A DNA stretch of 64,000 nt from Serripes groenlandicus (lineage: Eukaryota > Mollusca > Bivalvia > Cardiida > Cardiidae). The notes below the pieces were generated by a model. That model searched no databases, was not told where the DNA came from, and saw nothing but the letters and a program-made list of their open reading frames with translations. Numbering within the stretch: position 1 is the stretch's first letter; the number at the start of each line of letters is the position of its first letter. The stretch is taken from positions 64,278,423-64,342,422 of the forward strand of contig JASEVX010000003.1 in the NCBI GenBank assembly GCA_031761405.1, written 5' to 3'. The translations under genes and the position numbers were made by a program. Below, in pieces: positions 51,858 through 62,230 of this stretch.

Positions 51858-52141
51858 TGTTTGTTCGAAAGGGTTTGATTACTAAGTGACACAGTTACAC
51901 TTTCCACCCATAATACAATGACTTATCTTTCATGGAATGATTTATTGAGAATACGACATAGAAAACAGAAAGGATAGGTTCTATTAGACTATTAAAGGCA
52001 GTGTGGTCTAATTCCTTTATGGATCCAAACAGAGAGAATTGGTTGCTTTGATATAGACCAGACAGCCATTACATCATGTTATTAGCCTGTGTGTACCTCA
52101 TTGCTGTGCAGCCATTTTGTCTTATGAAATAGTGAAAATGA

Positions 52142-52297
52142 AAATTTCCCACATGCAGATGCCTTTGGATGCGCTTGCAGTAAAAAAATATCAAGCAATT
52201 TCTCCTTTAGCCACATTGTTTTCACCTGTCCGCAATTTTTTGACATGATGTTTTCAAAGTTGTATGGTGTAGATTTGTTTGTTTTTGGGAAAGGGCC
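52142..52297 (-). mobile_element. TM1 MITE copy, old, shortened
   Basis: TTTCCCACATGCAGATGCC to TTTGGGAAAGGGCC. The left hairpin arm is missing. Confidence 0.62.
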
Positions 52298-52347
52298 AAT
52301 ATGTATTCTATGCGGTAAATTGGGCTAAATTTTACTAAATTAGGAAA

Positions 52348-54277
52348 CCCCTGTAAAATGAACACTTACTGTTCATGAACAGTACTTGTATAATTCATGC
52401 AAAGTTCAGGTACCTGTTTCATGAACAGTTCATGGGATGCATATGAAGATAAAATTGTACAAATTCTTAAAAAGTTCTTAAATGTGTAGTTCTTGAACAG
52501 GTCATGAAACATCCATGAAACATTGACATTAACAAATACATGAATTGTTCAAGAACTGAAAATTCATGAAATACTCTTGATTTTTGTTTACAACATGAAC
52601 TGTTCAAGAACTATTTCCAGTGCAAATTCATTGTGCCATTTTATCTTCATGGAGTGTTCTTGAACAGTTCTAGAACTACTGTTCATGAACAGTTCAATAA
52701 CTACAGTTCATGATATGCTCTAAAACATTAATCTACTGTATATTACTGTAAATAGGCTGAATTGGTAGATGTGTTCAGTTATGTGTGTTAATTAGAGAAG
52801 TGTCTCATTTTTATCATTGTTTAAGGGACGGGGTTGAAGCCAAGAGAAAACTAGCTACAATATTGAGCAATAAATCAGTATGTATCATATTTCTTATATA
52901 AGCCAGGTCCATGGGAAAAAGGTTGGCATTGTTGAACAATTTAGGTTCATCCCAGCCTGTCTTACGAGAATCTACACAAGTTGACAGAATTAAAACTTCT
53001 ATCAAGCTTTTGTAAATGATATGAGGACAGTGAAGATCTTCATCAAACTGCGTTTATGCACAGGCTTATCTGGTTCTATACTATTTACAAATCCAAACTT
53101 GTACCTTTTCCTAATGGCATGGACAGGCCCATACTCCTCTATTTGGATGTTAGAATTTGAACAGATGAAATTGGGATCCTGTTGTATTTCCTTCAAGCCT
53201 TCCCCTGTGAAATGAACAATAACAGTTCATGAAATTCATGAACAATTCATGTTCAATTGGGTGGCGACCAGTGTACAAAATAGTCTGGGTGGACCCAAGA
53301 TCCAGATTCTGTACAGAAGAAAATGCAGAGAGCCTGTGCAGATTATGTACAGAAAATATTCTGGTTCATTGAAACATAGTTGAACCAGAATTCTATAAAA
53401 AATATTTTTGATATGAAGACAATTGGCTTCTTCAACATGTGGCAATGAATACTTCAATAAATCACCAATATAAAAATGTTGTTTATGACATAGCACAATA
53501 CAAATTGCTAGTTTAATAAACAATGTAACATTTAAGACATTTATGAAATGTGCCCTTCAAGTTGTTCATAAGAAATTACAAAAACTTCTCTGTGCCTTTG
53601 GAACACAACATATTTCTCCCACCAAAAAATGTAAAGGAAGCAGTGAACATTACTTACTTCTTTTTGAAGAGTTCCTGTGTTTTATGCTAGAGTTAACTCC
53701 CTTGGTATATTTCAAATTCAAGTTCAGTTCCAGTGGTATATTTGGTTATTCTACTAATATTCCAGTAACATAGCAGGTACCAATGAAATTTCACTGGAAT
53801 TGCATTGATTTTTTTCACTAAGCCCTTTACTTTTGACAAGAAGATTTCAAAAGTTTTAACTATAACTTCTTTGATTCTAAAAGTGTTCTAGAACTAAAAG
53901 TGTTCTAGAAGTGATCTATAAATGTTCTTACTTCTCTATTCAGAATGGTAGTTTAAGTGATTCACAGAGTTAAAAAGTCATTGTAATTTAATTAAATATT
54001 ATTTTAAAATCAGTGATATATCTATATTTAACTTACTATTCAAGAACAGAATAAGAACTTATAGGGTTCATTAAAATTACACTTGACTGATGTTTATGAA
54101 CTTGTTAAGAATTTGCCTTGTTCTTCTTCAGTTCATGAACAAGTTTGTATATTATTTTTTAACTGTTCATTAACTAATGTTCTTGAACTGTGATTAAGAA
54201 CTGTTTAATGACAGTTCATGAACAGTTCATCAGTGGCATGAAAAGTTCATAATTTTAAGAACAACATTTCACAGGGG
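52348..54277. mobile_element. TIR element(s) rich in TTCATGAAC
   Basis: The left end CCCCTGTAAAATGAAC at 52348 and the right end CATTTCACAGGGG at 54277 are inverse. A second left end, CCCCTGTGAAATGAAC, lies at 53202, so 53202-54277 may be one element inside or beside another. Regions 52360-52720, 53215-53250 and 54040-54260 are packed with GTTCATGAAC or GTTCTTGAAC. No transposase frame; no target duplication found. Superfamily unassigned. Confidence 0.5.
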
Positions 54278-54500
54278 AATTCAAATGACAGTTAATAAAT
54301 CCAGTGCTTGAGAAGTTTGTGAACATTTTGTGATGTTAAGGCTCTAGAGCAGCGTACTTATACAAATTCAAGAACTACTTCTTGAACATTTCAGTTCTAG
54401 AAAGGCAATTTAACATTCATGAATAATTCAAAAACTATATTCAAGATTATTTATTGACTTCTTCATGGACTGTTACAATAAACATGTGATTGTCTTACTC
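54278..54500. repeat. TTCAAGAAC-rich stretch beyond the TIR
   Basis: AATTCAAGAACTACTTCTTG, TTCATGAATAATTC and ATTCAAAAACT continue the motif class of 52348-54277, suggesting the displaced right part of an outer element. Confidence 0.35.
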
Positions 54501-54544
54501 ATGTGTATCAATTTCCTTGAAGTGCAAATTTATCTTAAAGCCTC

Positions 54545-55109
54545 ATTAACCTTTTCCCACAAACAACAAATCTGCAGCAGACGACTTTGGAAGCATCTGT
54601 CCAAAACTATGAAAAACCCTCTTCTTATTAAATACAGTTGAAAACATTGTAACACATGGAGAAATTGTTCTTTATGTTTAAATTACTCGATGATGTGCAG
54701 AGGCGTCAAAAAATTACAAATAACTTAAGGTCTTCCTTACACAGCAGACAACATTGGAAAGCATAATAATTATATTGTTTGTGAGCAATTTCTCATTTGC
54801 CACATTTTTTTCAACTCATAATTAAATATTTATTATTATACTTTAATTTATACAGAGTTTCCTAGATTGCAAATCATCTCCTGCAGATTTTCAGATTTGG
54901 TAAAAGGTTAACCCTTTCCACATACAGCAAATGTGCAGCAGACAACTTTGAAAACGTCTACACAAATAAGGAAAATTAATTTAATTGAAGGTATAATTAC
55001 TGAAACAAGTTTTGAGCAATTTCTACCTTTGTCACAATGTTTTAAAAAGTCGTCTGCTGCAGATGTGTCAAAATGTGTCAAAATTTGACTATATGTGGGA
55101 AAGGGTTAA
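54545..55109. mobile_element. Three TM1 copies, last two sharing TTAA 54908
   Basis: 54545-54715 (+), 54745-54911 (-, decayed) and 54908-55109 (+, TTAACCCTTTCCACATACAG to GTGGGAAAGGGTTAA). Confidence 0.68.
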
Positions 55110-55409
55110 AAACCTAAGTTGCTTTCAAGAGCTTGTTTGTAACTCTGAAATAAAGGGCTGAGCCGTAAAGTACCTCAAGTGGTTATAGAATAAACAGGGA
55201 ACACTTTTTCCTTCCTTAATTAAACCCTTGTCAAATTAATTATATATAAGTGCAGACAACATTTAATATAATCTACAGAAAACATTGTGGGAAAGGGAGA
55301 AAATAAAGATTTGTTTAAAATGTTTTCAACCCTTTCTTAATTTAAAAGATCCTAATATTGAACAAGAATTTCAAAGCTTTTCAACAACTGTGATTCATTG
55401 GCAGACAGT
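55110..55409. other. Mostly single-copy, with a TM1 scrap
   Basis: A weak TM1 remnant (GAAAACATTGTGGGAAAGGG) near 55275-55340. Otherwise AT-rich with no feature. Confidence 0.4.
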
Positions 55410-55905
55410 TTAACTCTTTCCCACATACAGACGCTTTCTGATGCCTCTGAAGCAGACAACTTTTGATTAATTGATTGGGGTATAACGCCGTTTTTAACAA
55501 TTTCTCAGTTATATCACAGCAGCCAGTTTACTTACCTACTCATGCATTTCCTGGTTTTCTCACACCAGTACTCTACACAACAATCTTCCCAAGCAACTGG
55601 CTGCTTTTCCACATAGACTTAGCCAATTGGTGAAAGACGAATGACGCATGTCGCATTGACTTTTGTCAATCGTCGGAAAGAAAGTTGGTCGAGCCGGGAT
55701 TCAAACTCACAACCCCTGGATTGACAGCCCGCGTCGCTACCGACTGAGCTACCTGAGAATTATTAACATCTTAACACTTTCTTCATACAAAAAATATGCA
55801 GTAGACAGCTTTGAAAAAAAAATCTAGCAATAAATGTGAGAATGTCCCTGAAAGAACTATTACTGAATAAAATTAAATTTAAGACTGAAGAAGAAATGGC
55901 TCATA
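55410..55905. mobile_element. TM1 pieces around SINE-A
   Basis: TM1 left end 55410-55470 (TTTAACTCTTTCCCACATAC), SINE-A 55471-55757, and a decayed TM1 from 55769 (ATCTTAACACTTTCTTCATA). Confidence 0.6.
55471..55757 (-). mobile_element. SINE-A, nearly complete
   Basis: TTGATTGGGGTATAACGCCG, CCAGTACTCTACACAACAAT, inverse B box GGGATTCAAACTCACAACCC and inverse A box CGACTGAGCTACCTGAG. Confidence 0.78.
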
Positions 55906-55907
55906 AT

Positions 55908-56120
55908 TCCTTTCCCAAAAGAACTTGTCTGCAGCAGACAACTTTGAAAACATCTTGACAAAAAAGTTAAAATCTCTGTAAATGTAAAAATAATTAAATC
56001 AGAGATGAAAAAATTGTAGAGAAAGGAGAAATTAAGCAATTAAGCATTTTCTCCTTTCGCCACAATGTTTTCAGAAGTTGTCAGCTGCAGAAGCATCAGA
56101 AAGTGTCTGCATGAGGGAAA
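55908..56120 (+). mobile_element. TM1 MITE with matched hairpin change
   Basis: CCTTTCCCAAAAGAACTTGT to GAGGGAAAGTC. Hairpin arms GAAAGGAGAAA and TTTCTCCTTTC share a substitution. Confidence 0.65.
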
Positions 56121-56339
56121 GTCAGTTACCTGTATGAATGCCTTCAGAAATTTCATTTTATAAATTGTCACCTGAAGATGTGGGTCAAAATGCATCTGCA
56201 TGTGGGCTCCGTTTAAAGAAGCATATTTGTTGTTTTGTTACATTAGAAAAGCAAAATAAAAGGGTCACTTATCAAAAGGAAAGCATAAAGAATAATAATT
56301 AAAGCTGTCTACCTTAACTGAAGACATATAACCCTATAT

Positions 56340-56572
56340 AATCAATCCCTTCACACACACAAACAATCTGCAGCAGACGACATTGAAAACATCTATGGGA
56401 AAATGTTAAAATTCTTTCTTAATTAATGGAAATTCAATTCTTGAATAAAGTTTAAAAAACACTGTGGCAAACATAGAAATTGCTCATTGTGAGCAATTCC
56501 TACTTTTGTCACCAGAAGGCTACTGCAGTTTGAATGTGTTGATCTGTAAATGGGAAAGGGAATATCCTTGCT
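56340..56572 (+). mobile_element. TM1 MITE copy, old
   Basis: ATCAATCCCTTCACACACAC to AAATGGGAAAGGG. The right hairpin arm is joined to a shortened right end. Confidence 0.65.
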
Positions 56573-56662
56573 AACAATAAAAGTGAGCTGTTGACATTTC
56601 ACTCTGTCAACAGACCTTTCTGTCAAAACACCCATTGCCCATATAAATCACCGGCACACTAA

Positions 56663-57040
56663 TCTCTACAAATGAAAGTCTTTTTTGTTAGAGTTTAACG
56701 TCATCGTCAACATTATTTCAGTTATATCACAGTTCACTTATCATGATCCCTGGGTAAACAAACCAGTACTAGGCTAGAAAATGTACCTTGCCCAAGGGCA
56801 CTGGCCATCATGAACGTCTTGCCGCGACTTGGAATCAAAACTGGGACGCCCGGTTCCAAATCCCCGACGCTAATCCCTTGGCCACGGCGGATTCCTACAA
56901 ATGAAAGTATTATTCTTGAATAGTCTTGAAAACATTGTGGAAAAATGGAGAAACACTGCTACTTTTGTCAAAATATTTTCAAAAGGCGCCTCCTTCAGAT
57001 GTGGCAAACTTGATACATCTTCATGATGGAAGGGGTTAAC
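56663..57040 (+). mobile_element. TM1 copy interrupted by SINE-B
   Basis: TM1 sequence TCTCTACAAATGAAAGT lies directly before and after the SINE, followed by TATTATTCTTGAATAGTC and the TM1 right part ending GATGGAAGGGGTTAA. Confidence 0.7.
56680..56894 (-). mobile_element. SINE-B, complete, 14-bp target duplication
   Basis: AGAGTTTAACGTCATCGTCA tail, GGTAAACAAACCAGTACTAG body, inverse B box GGAATCAAAACTGGGACGCC and inverse A box CTAATCCCTTGGCCACGGC. CTACAAATGAAAGT is exact at 56666-56679 and 56895-56908. Confidence 0.85.
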
Positions 57041-57174
57041 CCTATGCCCCATCTGAATTATGTGACTCACCAAAATTCAGAACAATTTTGTGAGGGTATT
57101 TTGCATTAATACAAAGCTAAATAAATAATATATCAGATTAAATCGGTTTTTTAAGTCATCCTGTCTTAATTAGT

Positions 57175-57941
57175 TACCCTTTCTAACAGACAGATGCCTT
57201 CTGACACCGCTGCAGCAGACGACTTTTGAAAACATTGTACAAGCATATTCTACTTAACCCTTTCCCTCATACAACAATTCTGCAGCAGATGACTTTGAAT
57301 GTATTTTGTCAAAACATAGAAAATCTCCATAATTGAATGGATAACCTATGACTAAAAGTGGAAAACATTGTGGCAAAAGGAAAAATTGCACGTTTTGTGC
57401 AATTTCTTCTTTTGTCACTATGTTTTCAAAAAGCTGTCTGCTGCAGAGGTGTCAGAAAGCGTCTATATGAGGGAAAGGGTTAACTTTTGCTGCAGGCGAT
57501 TAATGAACTTATTGTGGCGAATGGAGAAATTTCTCATAATGACCATTTTATCTTTTTGCCACATGTTTTTAACTCTGTTCCATTATCATAATTATACTCC
57601 AAAGTCCAAACGAGAGAAAATTTCTATAAATGAAAGCATGATTATTGAAAAGAGGAGAAATTGCTCATTATTTCAAAAAGTCGTCTACAGCAGAGGTGTC
57701 AGAAAGCATTCTGTATGTTGGAAGTGGTTAACCCTTTCCCTCACGTGTGAAAACGAACATACTTTGTCAAAAAATAGAAAATCTCTATAATTGAATGGAT
57801 AACCTAAGACTAAAAGTGGGAAACATTGTGGCAAAAGGAGAAATTGCTTGCTTTGAGCAATTTCTTCTTTCATCTCTATGTTTTCAAAAAGCTGTCTGCT
57901 GCAGAGGCGTCAGAAAGCGTCTATATGTTGGAAACAGTTAA
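57175..57941. mobile_element. Cluster of five TM1 copies
   Basis: 57175-57242 (- left end), 57254-57483 (+, 230 bp, young, TTAA to TTAA), 57484-57600 (- fragment), 57601-57731 (+ fragment) and 57728-57941 (+, young, sharing TTAA 57728; left arm reduced to TCACGTGTGAAAACG). Confidence 0.75.
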
Positions 57942-58102
57942 TAGATGATGTTCCAACCATTTTTCTCGAAGTCATAGAACTGACATTTCATGAAATCTAA
58001 AAATAAAAGCCTCAACCAATTCAGATTAATATCATTTATTTCCTTATTATGCTGTATGTACTTATATTTCAGTATCACTTATTTCTCATTTCCTCTTCAT
58101 AC

Positions 58103-58322
58103 TTAACCCTTTCCCACATACAGGAAATCTGCAGCAAACGAATTTGCTAACAGCTAGAAAAAAATATGGAAAATCTCAAAAATTGAAGGTATAATTACAG
58201 AAAAGAGCTGAAAACTTTGTGGCAAAAGGAGAAATTGCTTGTTTTGAGCAATTTCTCCTTTTGTCACAGTGTTTTCAAAAGTCATCTGCTTCAGAAAGCA
58301 TCTCAATGTGGGAAAGGGTTGA
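58103..58322 (+). mobile_element. TM1 MITE copy, old, full length
   Basis: TTAACCCTTTCCCACATACA to GTGGGAAAGGGTTGA. Perfect hairpin GAAATTGCTTGTTTTGAGC apart from a wobble pair at the tip. Confidence 0.8.
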
Positions 58323-58377
58323 TACTTAAGTACTTAGAATTGAAACGCTTTCCCTAGCCATTTTCCACATTATTATT

Positions 58378-58599
58378 GATGCTTTTTCAGACGCCTTTGC
58401 AGAAGATGGCTTTTGAGAACATAGTGGCAAAAGGAGAAATTGATCATAATGAACAAGATCTCCCAGTTGCCTCAATGTTTTCAATCCTAGTATTTAACAG
58501 TTATACTATAATTCAAAGCAATTTATTCATATCTTTGACTATATCATGATTCGTTCAAAGTCGTCTATTGCAGATTTGTTGTTTACAGGAAAGGGTAAA
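58378..58599 (-). mobile_element. TM1 MITE copy, old
   Basis: TGATGCTTTTTCAGACGCC to TTACAGGAAAGGGTAAA. Confidence 0.62.
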
Positions 58600-58633
58600 C
58601 AGATCCAAATGTTGACATTTCTACTGCAAACTT

Positions 58634-58685
58634 TATCAGAACAAGAGACCCATGAGGATTTGAATTGCTCTACTGGCAATAGTCC
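58634..58685 (+). mobile_element. HEL 5' stub
   Basis: CAAGAGACCCATGAGGATTT then TTGCTCTACTGGCAATAG matches the first ~45 bp of the 10228 element. Confidence 0.45.
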
Positions 58686-58763
58686 ATTGTTGGAAGACAA
58701 ATGGAGCTTGTCACATGACATTTTGAAGTATTACTTTATCAGTGTATAAAGTACGATGTAGGA

Positions 58764-58990
58764 TTAACCCCTCCAACATTGAACAAATCTGCAGCAGACG
58801 CGTTGAAAATGTCAACTAAAAAATATGGAAAATCTCTATAATTGTGGAAATAATTACTGAAAAAAGTTGAAAACATTGTGGCAAATGGAGAAATTGCTTG
58901 TTTTGAGCAATTTCTTCATTTGTCTCCATGTTTTCAAAAGTTGTCTGCTGCAGTGGCGTCAGAAAGCGTATATATGTAGGAAAGGGTTAG
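58764..58990 (+). mobile_element. TM1 MITE with matched hairpin substitution
   Basis: TTAACCCCTCCAACATTGAA to GTAGGAAAGGGTTAG. Arms read CAAATGGAG and TTCATTTG where the family has CAAAAGGAG and TTCTTTTG. Confidence 0.8.
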
Positions 58991-59207
58991 ACAATTCCTG
59001 TTATTCAATGTTAATTCTACTGAATTTTATAATGCAAGGCCATCTGCCAAAATGTCAGTTGTTTTTCCAGAAAGGGTATAATGAGAAGGGTTGCAAGCAC
59101 AGCCATTAATAGGAACTAATTCATTTCACTAATTAGAAACTGTCTCATGGCTATTCATATGGACAGTTTATTCTAATAGAGCATACACCAAATTCTTCAA
59201 AGGGGAT

Positions 59208-59666
59208 TTAACCCTTTCCCACCTATAGACGCATCTGCATGAAGCTGAGAAAACCTTTGAAAACATCTTGACAAAATGGAGAAATTGCTCAAAACAAGCA
59301 ATTTCTCCTTTTGCCACAATGATTTCAATTTTTTTTCCAGTAGTTATACCTACAAATTAAAGAGATTTTCCATATGTTTTCAGTAGACATTTTCAAAGTC
59401 GTTTGCAGCAGATTTGCTGTATGTGGAAAAGGGTTAAACCTTTCCCTCATAAAGACGCTTTCTGACGCCTCTGCAGCAGACAGCTTTTTGAAAACATAGT
59501 GACAAAAGAAGAAATTGCACAAAACGTGCAATTTCTCCTTTTGCCACAATGTTTTTTCACTTTTAGTCATAGGTTATCCATTCAATTATGGAGATTTTCT
59601 ATTTTTTGACAAAATATACGTTCAAAGTCGTTTGCTGCAGATTTGCTGTATGTGGGAAAGGGTTAA
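59208..59666 (-). mobile_element. Two adjacent TM1 copies with a shared unusual right end
   Basis: 59208-59437 (old body) and 59434-59666 (young body) share TTAA 59434. Both finish GCAGATTTGCTGTATGTGG..., a right end not expected on the young body. Confidence 0.8.
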
Positions 59667-59761
59667 ACCCAAGAATGAAAAAAATATTAGGGATTAGACA
59701 TTAAACTGGCCAAAGTCAACTCTTAGCCTGCTTCATTCATGAAAATAATTTCATCTGGCTT

Positions 59762-60232
59762 TTAACCCTTTTCCACATACAGCGGCTTTCTTATGCCTTT
59801 GCTGCAGAATGGCTTTCGCAAACATTGTGGCAAAAGGAGAGATTGCTCCTGAGGAGCATTTTCTCCTTTTGCCACAATGTTTTAACCCTTTCCCACAAGT
59901 AACATATCTGCAGCAGACAACCTTTGAAATCACATAGGCAAATATATGGAAAATTTCTATGAATGAAAGTAAACTAATGAATGGAATTGAAAACATTGTG
60001 AATGTATACATAGAAAGGTTAGAAATTGCTCTTTAAATTTTGCTGCTATGACCAATTTCTCCTCTTGTCAAAATGTCATCTGCAGCAGATACACCAGAAA
60101 GCGTCTGTGGAAAGGGATAAACTATTTTAAATAATTAAACTTTCCTATTTAATGATTTTCAACATTTTAACTGAGATATATGGTATAATTTGTCTGCTGC
60201 ATGCAGCTTTCTTGTATTTGGGAAAGGGTTAA
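59762..60232 (-). mobile_element. Outer TM1 copy split by another TM1
   Basis: Left part 59762-59881 (TTAACCCTTTTCCACATACA to GCCACAATGTT) and right part about 60122-60232 (AATAATTAAACTTTCCTATT to TTTGGGAAAGGGTTAA). The inner copy occupies the gap. Confidence 0.72.
59882..60121 (+). mobile_element. TM1 copy nested in TM1
   Basis: TTAACCCTTTCCCACAAGTA to GTGGAAAGGGATAAA, inserted where the host family reads ATGTTTTCAACTC. Confidence 0.72.
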
Positions 60233-60289
60233 CAAGTCTTAGCAATTTTATGAAGTGGATTTCTTTTCTTTTTCTTATGTTTTTTACAA

Positions 60290-60400
60290 CCCTATATTTC
60301 AATTATATCACAAAAACTGAAACATTTATTTATGACCCCTTGGTCACAATCACTTATTTATGATCCCTGGGTGACAAACAAATACTAGGCCCCTCACACA
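60290..60400 (-). mobile_element. SINE-B fragment
   Basis: TTCAATTATATCACAAAAAC and ATGATCCCTGGGTGACAAAC match the SINE-B 3' body. Confidence 0.45.
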
Positions 60401-60509
60401 TAAGCATTCTACACTGTACACAGCAAGCCTGAATAAGGGAATTCCCAATCTAAAGACCCCCCAGGAGGCTCATATTACAGACAGGGCAGAATCTGTCAGT
60501 GGGTTTAAT

Positions 60510-60549
60510 CAGGGACACTATATTACATATACGTAATATAGTGTCCCTG
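60510..60549. repeat. 40-bp perfect foldback with direct flanks
   Basis: CAGGGACACTATATTAC, a 6-nt loop, then its exact complement. TTTAAT precedes it at 60504-60509 and follows, after one G, at 60551-60556. Not an obvious terminator in this context. Confidence 0.75.
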
Positions 60550-60559
60550 GTTTAATTAA

Positions 60560-60894
60560 TTAACCCTTTCCCTCATATAGACGCTTTCTGACACCTCTGC
60601 AGCAGACAGCTTTTTGAAAACATAGTGACAAAAGAAGAAATTGCTCAAAACGAGCAATTTCTCCTTTTGCCACAATGTTTTCCACTTTTAGTCATAGGTT
60701 ATCCATTCAATTACAGAGATTTTCTATCTTTTGACAAAATATGTTCAGTCTGCAGCAGACGACTTCTAAAATATTATCTGGTAAACCACTACTTAAATCA
60801 AATTTCAATCATAGAATAGAGTTGAAAACATTGTGGCAAAAGTTGTTTGCTGTAGATGCCTAATAATATGCGTCGGCAAGAAGAAAAGGGTTAA
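60560..60894. mobile_element. TM1 chimera joined at the CTGCAG palindrome
   Basis: A young minus copy runs from TTAA 60560 to ATATGTTCAGTC. The text then becomes TGCAGCAGACGACTTC and continues as an old plus copy to AAGGGTTAA at 60894. Confidence 0.75.
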
Positions 60895-60998
60895 AGGATT
60901 GGTGAAAATTAGACATAGATATTGACAATTAGAAGATTATAATATTGTCCCTGTAAACGTAACCATCCCATGATGAACCCCGACAATAACAAGATTAG

Positions 60999-61449
60999 TT
61001 AACATTTGCTGCATACAAAAGATCAGCAGCCGACGACTTGGAGAACATCGAGTGAAAAACACAGAAAACCACTATAAATGAAGGTGTATAATTACTGAAA
61101 AATGTTTAAAGCCTTGTGGCAAAAGGGGAATTTGCTCATTATATATATATGGGCAATTTCCCCTTTTGCCACAAGGTTTTCAAAAGAGGTCAGCTATAAA
61201 GGCATCAGAAAGCATTTATACATGGGAAAGGGTTAACCCTTTACCTCATACGACAAATCTGCAGCAGACGACTTTGAACATATTTTGTCAAAACATAGAA
61301 AATCTCCATAATTGAATGGATAACCTATGACAAAAAGTGGAAAACATTGTGGCAAAAGGAGAAATTGCACGTTTTGTGCAATTTCTTCTTTTGTCACTAT
61401 GTTTTCAAAAAGCCTTCTGCTGCAGTCGTCATATGAGGGAAAGGGTTAA
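60999..61449 (+). mobile_element. Two TM1 copies sharing TTAA 61233
   Basis: Old copy 60999-61236, with strongly matched non-consensus hairpin arms, and young copy 61233-61449 (TTAACCCTTTACCTCATACG to GAGGGAAAGGGTTAA). Confidence 0.82.
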
Positions 61450-61637
61450 ACGAAATTTGGTAAGCTGATCTTGTTATGTAGTTATCATGCAATAGATCAA
61501 TTTACAAGGAGAATGTTGAGCTGAAAACACAGAAGCAAAGGATAATATTTCACTTATTCTAGCAATAATCCATTCAATTAAGGGTGTCAAACTATCACAA
61601 TACAGACTTTCTGTAGAGGGGCCATTACTCCAGTGTC

Positions 61638-62043
61638 TCAATTAATCTGCAGCAGACAACTTATGCCACAGTGATTTTAATTTTATTCAATAACTGTCTT
61701 TTAATTTTAAACAGTTTCCCCATTTTTGACTATAATTATGTTTTCATTGATCGAATGGTGTTTTACGCCCCTTTTAACAATCTTTCAATCATATCACGGT
61801 GCTTGCTGGCTACCAGGTCCATTTATCCCGACACCAGCCAATCTATTGTAATGCTATACCACGCAACCCTGAGCACCAAGGAGGGCAGCTATTACGTCCA
61901 TTTTTAAAGTCTTTCAGGTATGACTCAACTTCAGGGGATCAAACCTGCGACTTCCCATGCCCAAGGCGAACTCTCTCTCTACCACTACACCACCGAGGTG
62001 GTAAAATTATGTGTTCAAAGTAGTCTACTGCAGATTTGTTGAT
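61638..62043 (-). mobile_element. TM1 copy interrupted by SINE-C
   Basis: CTGCAGCAGACAACTTATGC and spacer up to TAATTATGTTTTCA, then SINE-C, then AATTATGTGTTCAAAGTAGT and CTGCAGATTTGTTG. Confidence 0.65.
61747..62004 (-). mobile_element. SINE-C, complete, 13-bp target duplication
   Basis: ATGGTGTTTTACGCCCCTTT tail, TTATCCCGACACCAGCC body, inverse B box GGGGATCAAACCTGCGAC and inverse A box CTCTACCACTACACCACCG. Flanks AATTATGTTTTCA (61734-61746) and AATTATGTGTTCA (62005-62017) differ at one base. Confidence 0.78.
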
Positions 62044-62106
62044 TGATTTAAAAGTGTTGATCCCTCAAACAAACAACATATCTCAAGCATACAATTTTTA
62101 AAACAC

Positions 62107-62193
62107 CTAGCACCACAACATAGGGCTTGCTTTAAAAATAAGAGAGAATTGTGGGAAAAAGAGCTGAACATCCTTCCTTATCTTAACCTCTTG
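62107..62193 (-). mobile_element. HM2 fragment, inverted
   Basis: ACAACATAGGGCTTGC, AAGAGAGAATTGTGGGAAAA and CCTTATCTTAACCTCTTG are the inverse of the HM2 left half. Confidence 0.45.
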
Positions 62194-62230
62194 TTACAGT
62201 CATCAAAAGTTGTATGTATTATGAAAGAAA

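Noticed and set aside
53002..53523. Minus-strand frames of 64 and 95 codons
   Set aside because: They overlap a dispersed repeat (shared with 49985-50235) and the TTCATGAAC element; no protein family features.
57368..57790. 140-codon plus-strand open frame
   Set aside because: It translates a young TM1 copy and two neighbouring TM1 fragments. The peptide (FCHYVFKKLSAAEVSESVYM and similar) recurs wherever TM1 lies in this orientation.
61980..62004. tRNA-like box sequences (also 36991, 41230, 49160, 51830, 55730, 56850, 63500)
   Set aside because: Each is the head of a SINE with a long body and tail; no complete cloverleaf with an acceptor stem is seen, so they are not tRNA genes.
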